A program made the translations under genes and the position numbers. A stretch of 64,000 bases of DNA from Peribacillus asahii (GTDB lineage Bacteria; Bacillota; Bacilli; Bacillales; DSM-1321). The notes beneath the pieces were generated by a model. It was not told the origin of the DNA, did not search any database, and saw only the letters and a program-made list of their open reading frames with translations. Positions 56,318 to 64,000 of the stretch are shown here, one piece after another (the stretch's first letter is position 1; each line of letters opens with the position of its first letter). Location of the stretch: contig NZ_QWVS01000002.1 of assembly GCF_003570725.1 (NCBI RefSeq), forward strand, positions 372,001 to 436,000, read 5' to 3'.

Positions 56318-57349
56318 TTATAAGCCATTAAGTAATGAAAACATGGGCAATAATACAGCTAAATAAATAGAGACAATAAGCAGACCAATGAATGAAAACA
56401 ACATAGGCTGAATAATGCGCATAATCATGCTTGTTTTCTCTTCAATTCTTTCTAACAATAAGCGACTATAATGAAATAATTCTTCATCAAGTCTTCCGTA
56501 CTTTTGACCATTTGCTATCACAATATAAAGGTTCTTTTCAAAATAAGAAAGCTTCTGAACAATTACTTCAAACTGCTTTCCTTCTAATAACTCGCGCTGC
56601 ATTTGAGCACATAGCTTTTGATAAAAAGACTGCTGCCGGTTTTGCGCCAATAGCTGTAGGCTCTCATTAATAGAAAGACCACCGGACAATAAGCCGCTAA
56701 ACTGACTTGCAAAAAAGTGGGTCTCGTATAAGCGAATAAGCATCCCAATAACCGGGATATGCAAGATAAGCTTTCTTTGAGTAAGGGGGCATAATTGGTT
56801 AAACCAATATCGTTTGAGTAGATAAATGAGGATACACAATAAAAGTAAAATGATAGGGATTTTCGGGAGAATGGCCGAGACAGCTAATATACTGTTCAAG
56901 AATATATTGTGTTCAATCTGCATCGAAGCAAAAAGCGTCTCAAATTTCGGTAAAAGTACACGTTGCAAAATAAAAAAAACATTACCAATAAAAAAGAGTA
57001 GAAAAATTGGATAAATGAACAGTTTCTTTATTTTGTCCAAGTCTTCCGCTCTCTTCGTCCAATATTTCCCCCCTTCCTTTAATGCTCGCGATAACTCACC
57101 GTATTGCTCTCCATAATAAATATAACTTACAAGTTGGGAATGAAATTTCATTTCGGCTAAAACTTGATGTAAAGCCTCACCATTTTTTAACTGTTCCATT
57201 CCTTCTTGTAAATCTTCTTGTCTTTTTTTCGACTCCTGAAACGTTAAAAAACGAATCGCTTGTGCTAAAGAATAACCATGTTCCAACAGTTCCCCAAGCT
57301 TGAGTAAAAATGAAGCTTGCTCCTTTACCTTCCATTTACCCCCTCTCAT
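56318..57349 (-). CDS. comGB: competence pilus platform protein ComGB
   Basis: 343 aa from ATG 57349, overlapping the comGA stop by 14 nt; an in-frame ATG at 57388 is possible but lies deep in comGA. GspF/PilC architecture: two cytoplasmic helical domains and three membrane helices (near 115-140, 160-195, 315-340). Confidence 0.9.
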   Translation of the reverse strand: MRGGKWKVKEQASFLLKLGELLEHGYSLAQAIRFLTFQESKKRQEDLQEGMEQLKNGEALHQVLAEMKFHSQLVSYIYYGEQYGELSRALKEGGKYWTKRAEDLDKIKKLFIYPIFLLFFIGNVFFILQRVLLPKFETLFASMQIEHNIFLNSILAVSAILPKIPIILLLLCILIYLLKRYWFNQLCPLTQRKLILHIPVIGMLIRLYETHFFASQFSGLLSGGLSINESLQLLAQNRQQSFYQKLCAQMQRELLEGKQFEVIVQKLSYFEKNLYIVIANGQKYGRLDEELFHYSRLLLERIEEKTSMIMRIIQPMLFSFIGLLIVSIYLAVLLPMFSLLNGL

Positions 57350-58379
57350 CAATAAATACCAATCTTTCAAATTCTTTGTTCTCGACAAAGCCCATCGCTA
57401 CAGCTTTACCGATTTCTTCTTTCAACGTTCGATGGCGAACTTCAATATTCTCTCCTTTTACTCCTTGTAACACTTTCACTAAATCTCTTCCATAGAGAAG
57501 TTCATACACACTTGCTCGCTTATTTGCAGCACCGCCTACTGTTCTTCGATTTTTTAATTCGACTAAACGTTGTGCCGTTACAGCAATTAAACTTTGTTCA
57601 ATTTCTAACCAGCTTACACCAAACTCTAACAGCCGTGAAATAGCTCCTGCGGCATCACGACTATGCATCGTTGTTAACAGTAAATGGCCTGTAAGTGCCG
57701 CCCTAATCGCTATTTTAGCTGTTTCTGAATCACGAATTTCTCCGACCATAATTACATCGGGGTCGTGACGTAAAGCTGCCTTTAAACCAACTGAATACGT
57801 AATTCCCGCTTTCTCATTAATTTGAACTTGCAATACGTTTTCAGCTTGATTTTCGATAGGATCTTCAAGAGTAATAACATGGCGGTTATACAATTCCTGC
57901 ACATGATGAAGGATGGAATACAGCGTCGTCGTTTTTCCTGATCCAGTCGGACCCGTAAGAATAATCATTCCATGTGAGTGCTTTAAAAGAGAAATCAGTT
58001 GCTTAGTAGTGGTTGGAAAAAGAGAGAGTTGGTTAAGTGGCAGAATGTTTTGCTGGGGAATTAAACGAATAGCTAAACTTTCAACATATGCTGTAGGTAA
58101 TGTTGATAATCTAAGTCCGATCACTCGATCTTCTAAGTGAAGCGTAATCGAACCGTTTTGGGGTCTTCTTTTTTCGCCGATATCCATTGATGCGAGATAT
58201 TTTAGATGAGAGATAAGGCGTTCTGTTTCTTCAAAAGAGAGAGTTTCTTGGGGAATGAGTCGATTATCGATTCGAAATCGAACGAGTGGACCTTCTTTGC
58301 GGGGCAAAATATGAATATCTGATGCAGCTAACCTGATAGCACGCTTCAAAATATCATCTGCCGTTTTTTCAATAGACAT
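57336..58379 (-). CDS. comGA: competence pilus assembly ATPase ComGA
   Basis: 347 aa from ATG 58379, after TTAGGAGGTGAATG. Walker A GPTGSGKTT near residue 140, Asp box EDPIE, and GEIRDSETA near 205, as in GspE/PilB-type ATPases. Drives extension of the pilus. First gene of comGA-comGG. Confidence 0.95.
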   Translation of the reverse strand: MSIEKTADDILKRAIRLAASDIHILPRKEGPLVRFRIDNRLIPQETLSFEETERLISHLKYLASMDIGEKRRPQNGSITLHLEDRVIGLRLSTLPTAYVESLAIRLIPQQNILPLNQLSLFPTTTKQLISLLKHSHGMIILTGPTGSGKTTTLYSILHHVQELYNRHVITLEDPIENQAENVLQVQINEKAGITYSVGLKAALRHDPDVIMVGEIRDSETAKIAIRAALTGHLLLTTMHSRDAAGAISRLLEFGVSWLEIEQSLIAVTAQRLVELKNRRTVGGAANKRASVYELLYGRDLVKVLQGVKGENIEVRHRTLKEEIGKAVAMGFVENKEFERLVFIDERG

Positions 58380-58933
58380 GCCTGAGCATTCACCTCCTAA
58401 TTTTCTATATTCCCAAATTTCGACACCCACTGGCAAAATCCTTCTTTTTTATAAAAGAGTTTTATTTATTTGTCTTGGCTCATTTCATTTTGTCAGCAAT
58501 ATTGTTTAACAAAGCTATTTATTCACAGTAAACCCTATTAATTAAATAGCTTCATTTCGGGCATACTAAGTTATAGGTCTTTTCCTACCACACTCTAGAG
58601 CCATCTAATAAGAGTTTTAAAAAACAGCAATTGTTCAAAATTTACTAACATTTAAATATTTTATAATTTTTGGACATTTTATGAATACCTTTTATATATA
58701 ATTAAACACTATTACCCTGTATGAAATGTGAATATTCCTTAAATGGAATCGTCCAAGCTGTATTCGATAAAGTAGAACTAATAGAAATTCAAGACTCTAT
58801 TTCTGAATACGCATCCTGTACATATAAAGCAATCATTACAAAGTAGATGCAAACTCAGCTTTACATAGCCCTATCAATTACACTATAATGGTTTTATAAT
58901 GACAATGTTTGGAAAAAAAGAGGAGGGTTACAA
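58380..58933. other. comG/yqgY divergent intergenic region
   Basis: About 550 AT-rich bases. It must contain the comG promoter; ComK sites (A4-N5-T4 pairs) could not be picked out reliably in such AT-rich DNA. It also contains a 41-codon plus-strand frame at 58721-58846 (MKCEYSLNGIVQAVFDKVEL...), with two Cys but no ribosome binding site, which may be a gene scrap. Confidence 0.35.
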
Positions 58934-59176
58934 ATGGAACGCATGTTTAGAGTATGTGGCTTTTGGACAGGAATCATGGCCATTTTCTTCTATTTAGGCG
59001 ATATGTACCAAACTTCTTTACTTTTCTTTGCTCAAACAGGATTCTTTGTGCTTTTAAGTTATTTAAAACTGTCTGAACGTATGTATTTGTATGTGTTTGG
59101 CGCATACTTAACCGTTTTCTTCGCTGGATTTACGTACTATACTGTCTTTTTAATGACCCCTGGTGCCGCTCACTAA
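58934..59176 (+). CDS. yqgY: DUF2626 membrane protein YqgY
   Basis: 80 aa with three hydrophobic helices; MERMFRVCGFWTGIMAIFF is the family start. ATG follows AGGAGGGTTACAA. Function unknown. Confidence 0.88.
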   Translation: MERMFRVCGFWTGIMAIFFYLGDMYQTSLLFFAQTGFFVLLSYLKLSERMYLYVFGAYLTVFFAGFTYYTVFLMTPGAAH

Positions 59177-59187
59177 AATAATAATAC

Positions 59188-59217
59188 ATCGCCCATAAAT
59201 CTTATTTTATGGGCTGT
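59188..59217. terminator. terminator between yqgY and the methyltransferase gene
   Basis: GCCCATAAA/TTTATGGGC hairpin between converging genes. Confidence 0.8.
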
Positions 59218-59221
59218 TGAT

Positions 59222-60298
59222 TTACCCGTTCATAAGCCCCTTTGACTGAACAAGAACTCGAAAATACTCACTATATCCTCCGACAAGTAAACTTCGAATG
59301 GCTCGATTTCGCTTCGCTGTTTCTGAAAATGGGTCAAGTCCATTATCTTCTTCTAATTCATCCATGATTCCTGCCTTCACTAAAAATGCCTGCTGTTGTA
59401 AAAAATCCTCCTCGACAAATCCATACTTTACTCCTTCTCTTCTTAAACAATCAAAATGAATATGGGACGTTAAATCCATCTTACCTGGATGCTCTAAAAC
59501 ATTCCTTACCATTCTGTGTTGGTAATAACCACGCAAACTGCCTTGACAATGAATAGGTTGTCGCCACTCTTCATCTGTATAACCATAATCAATCGTTACA
59601 AGCAATCCAGATTGTATTCGCGATGCAAGATTTTGATACAATTCCACCATTTGTAATGGTATTTCCATACGCTGTCCTTCTTTTAAACAAATGTTCTGAC
59701 TCTCTAAATAAGAAATAATTTTATCATTCCTCAATGGCGATTTTATTTCAATAAGCATTTCGTTCTTTATTGTAACAAATACCTCCAGCATTTCTCTATT
59801 TTGCTTCTCAATACTATGAACAGGCAAAGCATCGAACAACTCATTGGAGAAAACAATTCCATTTAGCTCTGAATATTGCTCAAGAACACCTCCAAAAGAA
59901 ACCTGTGGAAAAGCCATTAGCCGTTCTTTTTGTCTCTGCTGATGGTCTAAACTACGATCAACTAATCTATATTCAACACAATCAAAAAGTTGAATCTCCT
60001 TCTCTTTCCAATAATGCAATATATCATAAGCAAGCTTTCCGTCTCCAGAACCAATTTCGATGATTGTTGGAGGCAGGTTATATTCTTTTATTAAATAAGC
60101 AAACCATTTAGCCAATACCCTCCCAAATACATCTCCTACATTGACAGATGTATAAAAATCTCCCTCTCTCCCAATTTTCTCTCTAGAACGCATATAATAG
60201 CCAATCTCCGGCGTATATAAAACGGCCTCCATGTACTCGCAAAAAGAAATTTTTTGGTCCGGACTATTCATAATTAGCTGTTTCATATACTTCTCCAT
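59222..60298 (-). CDS. MidA/NDUFAF7-family class I SAM-dependent methyltransferase
   Basis: 358 aa. EIGSGDGKLAYDIL near residue 85 is the SAM-binding loop; FSNELFDALPVHSIE near 150 is the MidA-family motif. Mitochondrial relatives methylate an arginine in complex I; the bacterial substrate is unknown. Single gene with terminators on both sides. Confidence 0.86.
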   Translation of the reverse strand: MEKYMKQLIMNSPDQKISFCEYMEAVLYTPEIGYYMRSREKIGREGDFYTSVNVGDVFGRVLAKWFAYLIKEYNLPPTIIEIGSGDGKLAYDILHYWKEKEIQLFDCVEYRLVDRSLDHQQRQKERLMAFPQVSFGGVLEQYSELNGIVFSNELFDALPVHSIEKQNREMLEVFVTIKNEMLIEIKSPLRNDKIISYLESQNICLKEGQRMEIPLQMVELYQNLASRIQSGLLVTIDYGYTDEEWRQPIHCQGSLRGYYQHRMVRNVLEHPGKMDLTSHIHFDCLRREGVKYGFVEEDFLQQQAFLVKAGIMDELEEDNGLDPFSETAKRNRAIRSLLVGGYSEYFRVLVQSKGLMNG

Positions 60299-60337
60299 TA
60301 CACTGCCACCCCCATTTGCCTTCTAAATATTATAAAA

Positions 60338-60376
60338 AAATAGGCACCTGAAACAAAACTTGTCTCAGATGCCTGT
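60338..60376 (-). terminator. terminator after the M20 amidohydrolase gene
   Basis: Minus strand AGGCATCTGAGACAAG/CTTGTTTCAGGTGCCT-type stem with a following T run, next to the stop codon. Confidence 0.88.
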
Positions 60377-60379
60377 TAG

Positions 60380-61555
60380 CTAGAATACATAATGCTCAAT
60401 AATTTTCACAAAGGCTTTTCCCATTATGACTAGCGCTTTCTCTTCAAAATCAAAACGAGGATGATGGTGTGGAAAATGCGTGCTTTCATGCTCATTTCGA
60501 GCCCCGACTTTAAAGTACGTTCCCGGTTTTTCTTGTAAAAAGTATGCAAAATCTTCTGCGCCCATAGACGGATCGAATTCTACAATCGACTCTTTCGAAA
60601 ATAGTTCTATCAAAACTTCCCTTAATAATTCCGTTTCCGAAGGATGATTATATAAAGCTGGATAGCCATTTAAATAATCAATATGATAACTAGCATGATG
60701 TGCCTCCGTAATCCCTTTAACAATAGAACGAATTTCTTCTTCAATTTGAACACGCACATCATGGTCAAAGGTACGAACGGTTCCTTCAAGCTTAGCTGAA
60801 TTGGCAATAACATTGAAAGCATCACCTGCTTGAAAAACTCCAATAGTGACTACTGCCGCTTGTAAAGGGTTGATTCTGCGACTCACAATTTTTTGCAAAG
60901 ATTGGACAATTTCGCTTCCAATCACAATAGAATCAATCGACTGATGAGGTCTCGCTCCATGTCCCCCTTTTCCTTCAATTGTAATCGTAAAAGCATCAAC
61001 TGCAGCCATACGAAATCCTGAACCAACCGCTACTTTTCCATAGGGAATATCTGTTGCTAGATGTGCACCAAATACAGCGTCTACTCCGTCTAATACCCCG
61101 TCTTCGACCATAAATTTTGCGCCGCCAGGAGGCTTCTCCTCTGCATGTTGAAAAATAAAAATGAGTTTCCCTTTTATTTTTTCCCGAAACTGGCTAAGCG
61201 TTCGTGCTACCCCAAGCAGTGCGGATGTATGGCCGTCATGACCACAAGCATGCATTACACCTGTTCTTTGTGATTTATATGTCGTCTCCTTTTCATCCTG
61301 AATCGGAAGAGCATCAAAATCTGCTCTTAAGGCGATTGTTTTCCCTTCTTGTTCTCCTGTAAGAATACCAATAACACCATTTCCGCCAATATTCTCTTTT
61401 ACGTCTAACCCAAAACTACGCAGCTTCTGGGCAATAAACGTTGCAGTTTCCGTTTCCTGAAAAGATAACTCGGGATTTTGGTGTAAATATCTTCGCCATT
61501 CAACAAGGTCAGAAAAACTATTTTCTATTTGTGCATATATCTGTTCCATCTGCAT
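60380..61555 (-). CDS. M20-family amidohydrolase
   Basis: 391 aa from ATG 61555, after GAGAGGTG. Metal ligands in HACGHDGHTS (about 100), HAEEKPPGG (about 135) and MGAEDFAYF (about 350) are present, as in N-acyl-amino-acid deacylases such as YxeP or hippurate hydrolases. The substrate is not predictable from sequence. Confidence 0.9.
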   Translation of the reverse strand: MQMEQIYAQIENSFSDLVEWRRYLHQNPELSFQETETATFIAQKLRSFGLDVKENIGGNGVIGILTGEQEGKTIALRADFDALPIQDEKETTYKSQRTGVMHACGHDGHTSALLGVARTLSQFREKIKGKLIFIFQHAEEKPPGGAKFMVEDGVLDGVDAVFGAHLATDIPYGKVAVGSGFRMAAVDAFTITIEGKGGHGARPHQSIDSIVIGSEIVQSLQKIVSRRINPLQAAVVTIGVFQAGDAFNVIANSAKLEGTVRTFDHDVRVQIEEEIRSIVKGITEAHHASYHIDYLNGYPALYNHPSETELLREVLIELFSKESIVEFDPSMGAEDFAYFLQEKPGTYFKVGARNEHESTHFPHHHPRFDFEEKALVIMGKAFVKIIEHYVF

Positions 61556-61594
61556 CGATTTCACCTCTCCCATCCCATCATAAAGCCTTACCGT

Positions 61595-62218
61595 TTACAA
61601 AAATGGATTGCTTACTCGCTCATCGCCAATTGTTGTCACTGGTCCATGCCCCGGACAAACAATTGTATCATCCGGTAGAGGAAGTAATTTGTTTTCAATA
61701 CTTTGCAATAATTCATCGTGATTTCCACCTGGTAAATCGGTTCTACCAATACTATTTAAAAACAAAACATCGCCTGAAAATAACATGCCCTTCTCTTTCA
61801 AATAGTAAGAAATACTGCCCGGTGAATGACCTGGTGTTTCAAATAGTTGAAAATGAAACGAACCAATCGTCAGCTCTTGTTCACTTGTCAGCACATGTTC
61901 AGCAGGCTTTAGGCGCATCGGACTATCTGGAAACCATCTTTGCGAACCATTTAACGCTGGGTCTGAGAGCCATTTTGCTTCTCTTTGGTGAATATAGGCA
62001 GGAATTTGATAGTGTTCACGAATAGCATCGAGAGCCCCAATATGATCAAAATGAGCATGCGTTAATAACACGGCAAGTGGTTGTAACTTTTTCGTTTGAA
62101 TGTATTGAATAAGCTTTTGCGGCTCCTCGCCCGGATCGAAAATAATACATGTTTGATCATCCGAAAGTATGTAACAATTTGTTTGTAATGGCCCTAGCGG
62201 GATTTGATTCCATTTCAT
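61595..62218 (-). CDS. yqgX: MBL-fold hydrolase YqgX
   Basis: 207 aa from ATG 62218; the 22-codon upstream extension is not conserved in type. Glyoxalase II-like: LTHAHFDHIGAL near residue 55, TPGHSPGSISYY near 130 and CPGHGP near 190. Intact zinc site. Known next to yqgW and yqgY in Bacillus. Confidence 0.9.
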   Translation of the reverse strand: MKWNQIPLGPLQTNCYILSDDQTCIIFDPGEEPQKLIQYIQTKKLQPLAVLLTHAHFDHIGALDAIREHYQIPAYIHQREAKWLSDPALNGSQRWFPDSPMRLKPAEHVLTSEQELTIGSFHFQLFETPGHSPGSISYYLKEKGMLFSGDVLFLNSIGRTDLPGGNHDELLQSIENKLLPLPDDTIVCPGHGPVTTIGDERVSNPFL

Positions 62219-62428
62219 ATCCTTATCAACTCCAATTTCTTTATTCCTTTCATTATATAACCAAATCGTAAATTGGAATAGCAATCAACATAGCTATTTT
62301 TCCATCTCGACAAACTATTCAAAACCAAGTAAACTGTTAATAAATGAAAAGTTTTCCTGTATTTCTCTTAACCATCTTGTTTTTGGGTACACTATACAAG
62401 CTGAATGATTAATAAGGAGGTCAAAATC

Positions 62429-62602
62429 ATGGTACTGATGATTATTTTTGGACTTGTTTCAATCCTCGCATTGTTCGCTGTTTTTACTACTTTAAAAAAC
62501 AAGAATTATTTAGGCCTGCTCTTTGCTGGCGGAAGTGCCGCTGTCTTTGGCTGGTTCACTGTCATGACGATTCTTAACAGCGGGTTTCCTGTTGCTCACT
62601 AA
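62429..62602 (+). CDS. yqgW: DUF2759 membrane protein YqgW
   Basis: 57 aa from ATG 62429, after AAGGAGGTCAAAATC. Two hydrophobic helices separated by LKNKNYLG. Function unknown. Confidence 0.83.
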   Translation: MVLMIIFGLVSILALFAVFTTLKNKNYLGLLFAGGSAAVFGWFTVMTILNSGFPVAH

Positions 62603-62611
62603 ACATGTATA

Positions 62612-62645
62612 CATACAAAAATCCCACTTACGGTGGGATTTTTGT
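62612..62645. terminator. bidirectional terminator between yqgW and the lipoprotein gene
   Basis: ACAAAAATCCCAC/GTGGGATTTTTGT perfect stem. Confidence 0.95.
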
Positions 62646-62650
62646 ATGTA

Positions 62651-63775
62651 TTATTGTTTTAGTTTAAACAATGGTTTCACTTTTTTATGCTGCATATCAA
62701 TGATGTTTTCTAATTGATAACCATATAAACAGAAGTTCCCATCAGGTGAACAACTTAATGATTTACTTTTAATATCTTGGAGTATCTTTTCTTTTTTACC
62801 TGTCTTCCAATTAAATGTAATCAAAGTAAACACTGCTTCATTTTGATTAGAATACATAGGTTTTGAAGGAATAAAGGTGAAGAAATCTCCTTTTTCCTCA
62901 TTAAAATCATAGGATGGAATCTTCCAATCCGAATAGCTGTTTACATACGGAACGGAAAAAGAAGTAATCGGTTTGTTTTGTTCGTCAAAAAATGTATACG
63001 TGGCCCGATTTAAATTTTCAGTTTGCGGTTGAATCGTCATCAGCGTTTGCTTCATCTTCTTAAAATGAACAACATCTAACATGATGCTTTCTGATTCTTC
63101 ACAATCTAACTCTTTTCTAACTAACGGTGCTGTCAAAGTTTGTTGATCCTTTTTCCAATCAAGAAACATCATCCCGTTTTCACTATCCCACTGAGCAAAT
63201 GGCTGTAACTGGTCTATCATATCGATTGTTTGCTCATTTACATTGACAATATAGCTATTATACGACCAGTCTTTTGAAAAATTGGACAAAAACAAAACGC
63301 CATCTTTGTACATATTCCACTCATATGTGATTTCATAAGCAGGTAATGCTACAGAATATACAAGCTCTCCATTAGCACGTAAAATACTACTTTGTATTTT
63401 TTCTTCTAGCGGTGTTGATACAAGAATATACGCTTTAGACGGGCTAATCGAAACGGATGAGATTGGTGCAGATGGCTGATACAAAATAGTATGTTCATTC
63501 GACTTCAAATTCCAGGCCATTAACTGAGGCCATTCTTCCATTTCGGCCTTTTTAGAATATAGAATCGTGTTGGAATCAAGCCATCCGTAAACAGCTTCTA
63601 TGTTATCTGTACCTTGGTCTATTGCAGCCAACTGATTGAAGGAAAAATGCTCTTGTAGATTAGAATTTTCGTTTTCACGATGATGAAGATTTTGGGCTGG
63701 CTCACAAGCCGCTAAAAATAGGAAAGTGGAGATCGTCAATAAAACAACACACACACTACATTTCAAATTTACCAT
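62651..63775 (-). CDS. yqgU: YqgU-like lipoprotein
   Basis: 374 aa from ATG 63775. Signal peptide with lipobox LFLAAC, so anchored in the outer face of the membrane by Cys near residue 24. The rest resembles a beta-propeller with repeated WNLKS, TFNWKTGKKEKIL and SPDGNFCLYG segments. Role unknown in B. subtilis. Confidence 0.8.
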   Translation of the reverse strand: MVNLKCSVCVVLLTISTFLFLAACEPAQNLHHRENENSNLQEHFSFNQLAAIDQGTDNIEAVYGWLDSNTILYSKKAEMEEWPQLMAWNLKSNEHTILYQPSAPISSVSISPSKAYILVSTPLEEKIQSSILRANGELVYSVALPAYEITYEWNMYKDGVLFLSNFSKDWSYNSYIVNVNEQTIDMIDQLQPFAQWDSENGMMFLDWKKDQQTLTAPLVRKELDCEESESIMLDVVHFKKMKQTLMTIQPQTENLNRATYTFFDEQNKPITSFSVPYVNSYSDWKIPSYDFNEEKGDFFTFIPSKPMYSNQNEAVFTLITFNWKTGKKEKILQDIKSKSLSCSPDGNFCLYGYQLENIIDMQHKKVKPLFKLKQ

Positions 63776-64000
63776 AATCTTACCTTGAAACTGCTTGCTT
63801 AAAGCAGCATAACAAGCTTTAATCCTCCACACACCTCCCATTTTTATGAGCGAGGTAACTAAACCACCTTACGACCTCATTATAAAGCAAAAACAGGAAA
63901 TATGGGACTCAAACTTTCTTCCTCTTTCTATAACAATAGACCAACCATTAAAATTTTAACAGCTTCTCGATAAATAGCAGGCATTTGTGAAAGTGGAAGT
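63776..64000. other. right edge of the window
   Basis: About 225 bases beyond the lipoprotein start. I see no complete feature; its promoter should lie here. Confidence 0.35.

Noticed and set aside
58380-58720. ComK boxes before comGA
   Set aside because: Some A4-N5-T4-like pairs occur, but AT content is so high that none can be singled out by eye.
1-64000. CRISPR array, tRNA or rRNA genes
   Set aside because: No regularly spaced direct repeats and no cloverleaf or rRNA segments were seen anywhere in the window.

Overview
The window is chromosomal DNA from an endospore-forming member of the Bacillaceae (Bacillus in the broad sense). It is AT-rich, uses TTG and GTG starts freely, has strong AGGAGG ribosome binding sites, carries a complete spoIIIA operon, and follows the gene order of the yqh/yqg region of Bacillus subtilis. 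The species cannot be fixed from the sequence alone. The yqh/yqg names below come from recognised order and protein similarity, not from a search.

Layout. 1-8317 (minus strand) holds dxs (3' part missing), ispA, xseB, xseA, folD, nusB, yqhY, accC and accB. 9039-14288 is the eight-gene spoIIIA operon, with a good sigma-E type promoter at 14322-14350. 14487-16712 is an IS200/IS605-type island with an intact iscB (RNA-guided nuclease ancestor of Cas9), its upstream omega RNA, and a second structured RNA-like segment with its own promoter. 16850-25225 is a polymorphic-toxin locus: one intact LXG toxin with a deaminase-like C-terminus, two helper proteins, several immunity genes, and many broken toxin and immunity pieces. 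25329-35012 encodes the type VII secretion machine (esxA, esaB, essB, essC, esaA, essA) that should export the LXG toxin. 35640-42947 returns to conserved genes (efp, yqhT, aroQ, yqhR, yqhQ, yqhP, yqhO), a metallo-beta-lactamase protein, a micro zinc protein and a dead alcohol dehydrogenase. 43019-46186 is a B12-dependent ribonucleotide reductase gene split by two small ORF-less introns, under tandem NrdR boxes. 46692-53970 holds yqhL, the glycine cleavage genes gcvT-gcvPA-gcvPB behind a glycine riboswitch, and yqhH-yqhG. 54034-63775 holds yqzE, the comG DNA-uptake operon, yqgY, a MidA-type methyltransferase, an M20 amidohydrolase, yqgX, yqgW and a YqgU-like lipoprotein.

The most unusual content is threefold. 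(1) nrdJ is interrupted twice, and removing 344 and 259 nt rejoins the frame exactly at SRRG/AQM and at NPCG/EQP. Both junctions show U before the splice site, a terminal G, and a P1 helix with a U.G pair, so two group I introns sit in one essential gene, the second beside the catalytic cysteine codon. (2) iscB is catalytically intact, and a second highly folded, promoter-bearing RNA segment that shares a 10-nt motif with the iscB leader stands just upstream without any nuclease gene of its own. (3) The toxin locus records repeated cassette replacement. The secretion and toxin block and the iscB island together occupy the interval between spoIIIAA and efp, where B. subtilis has only a small gene.
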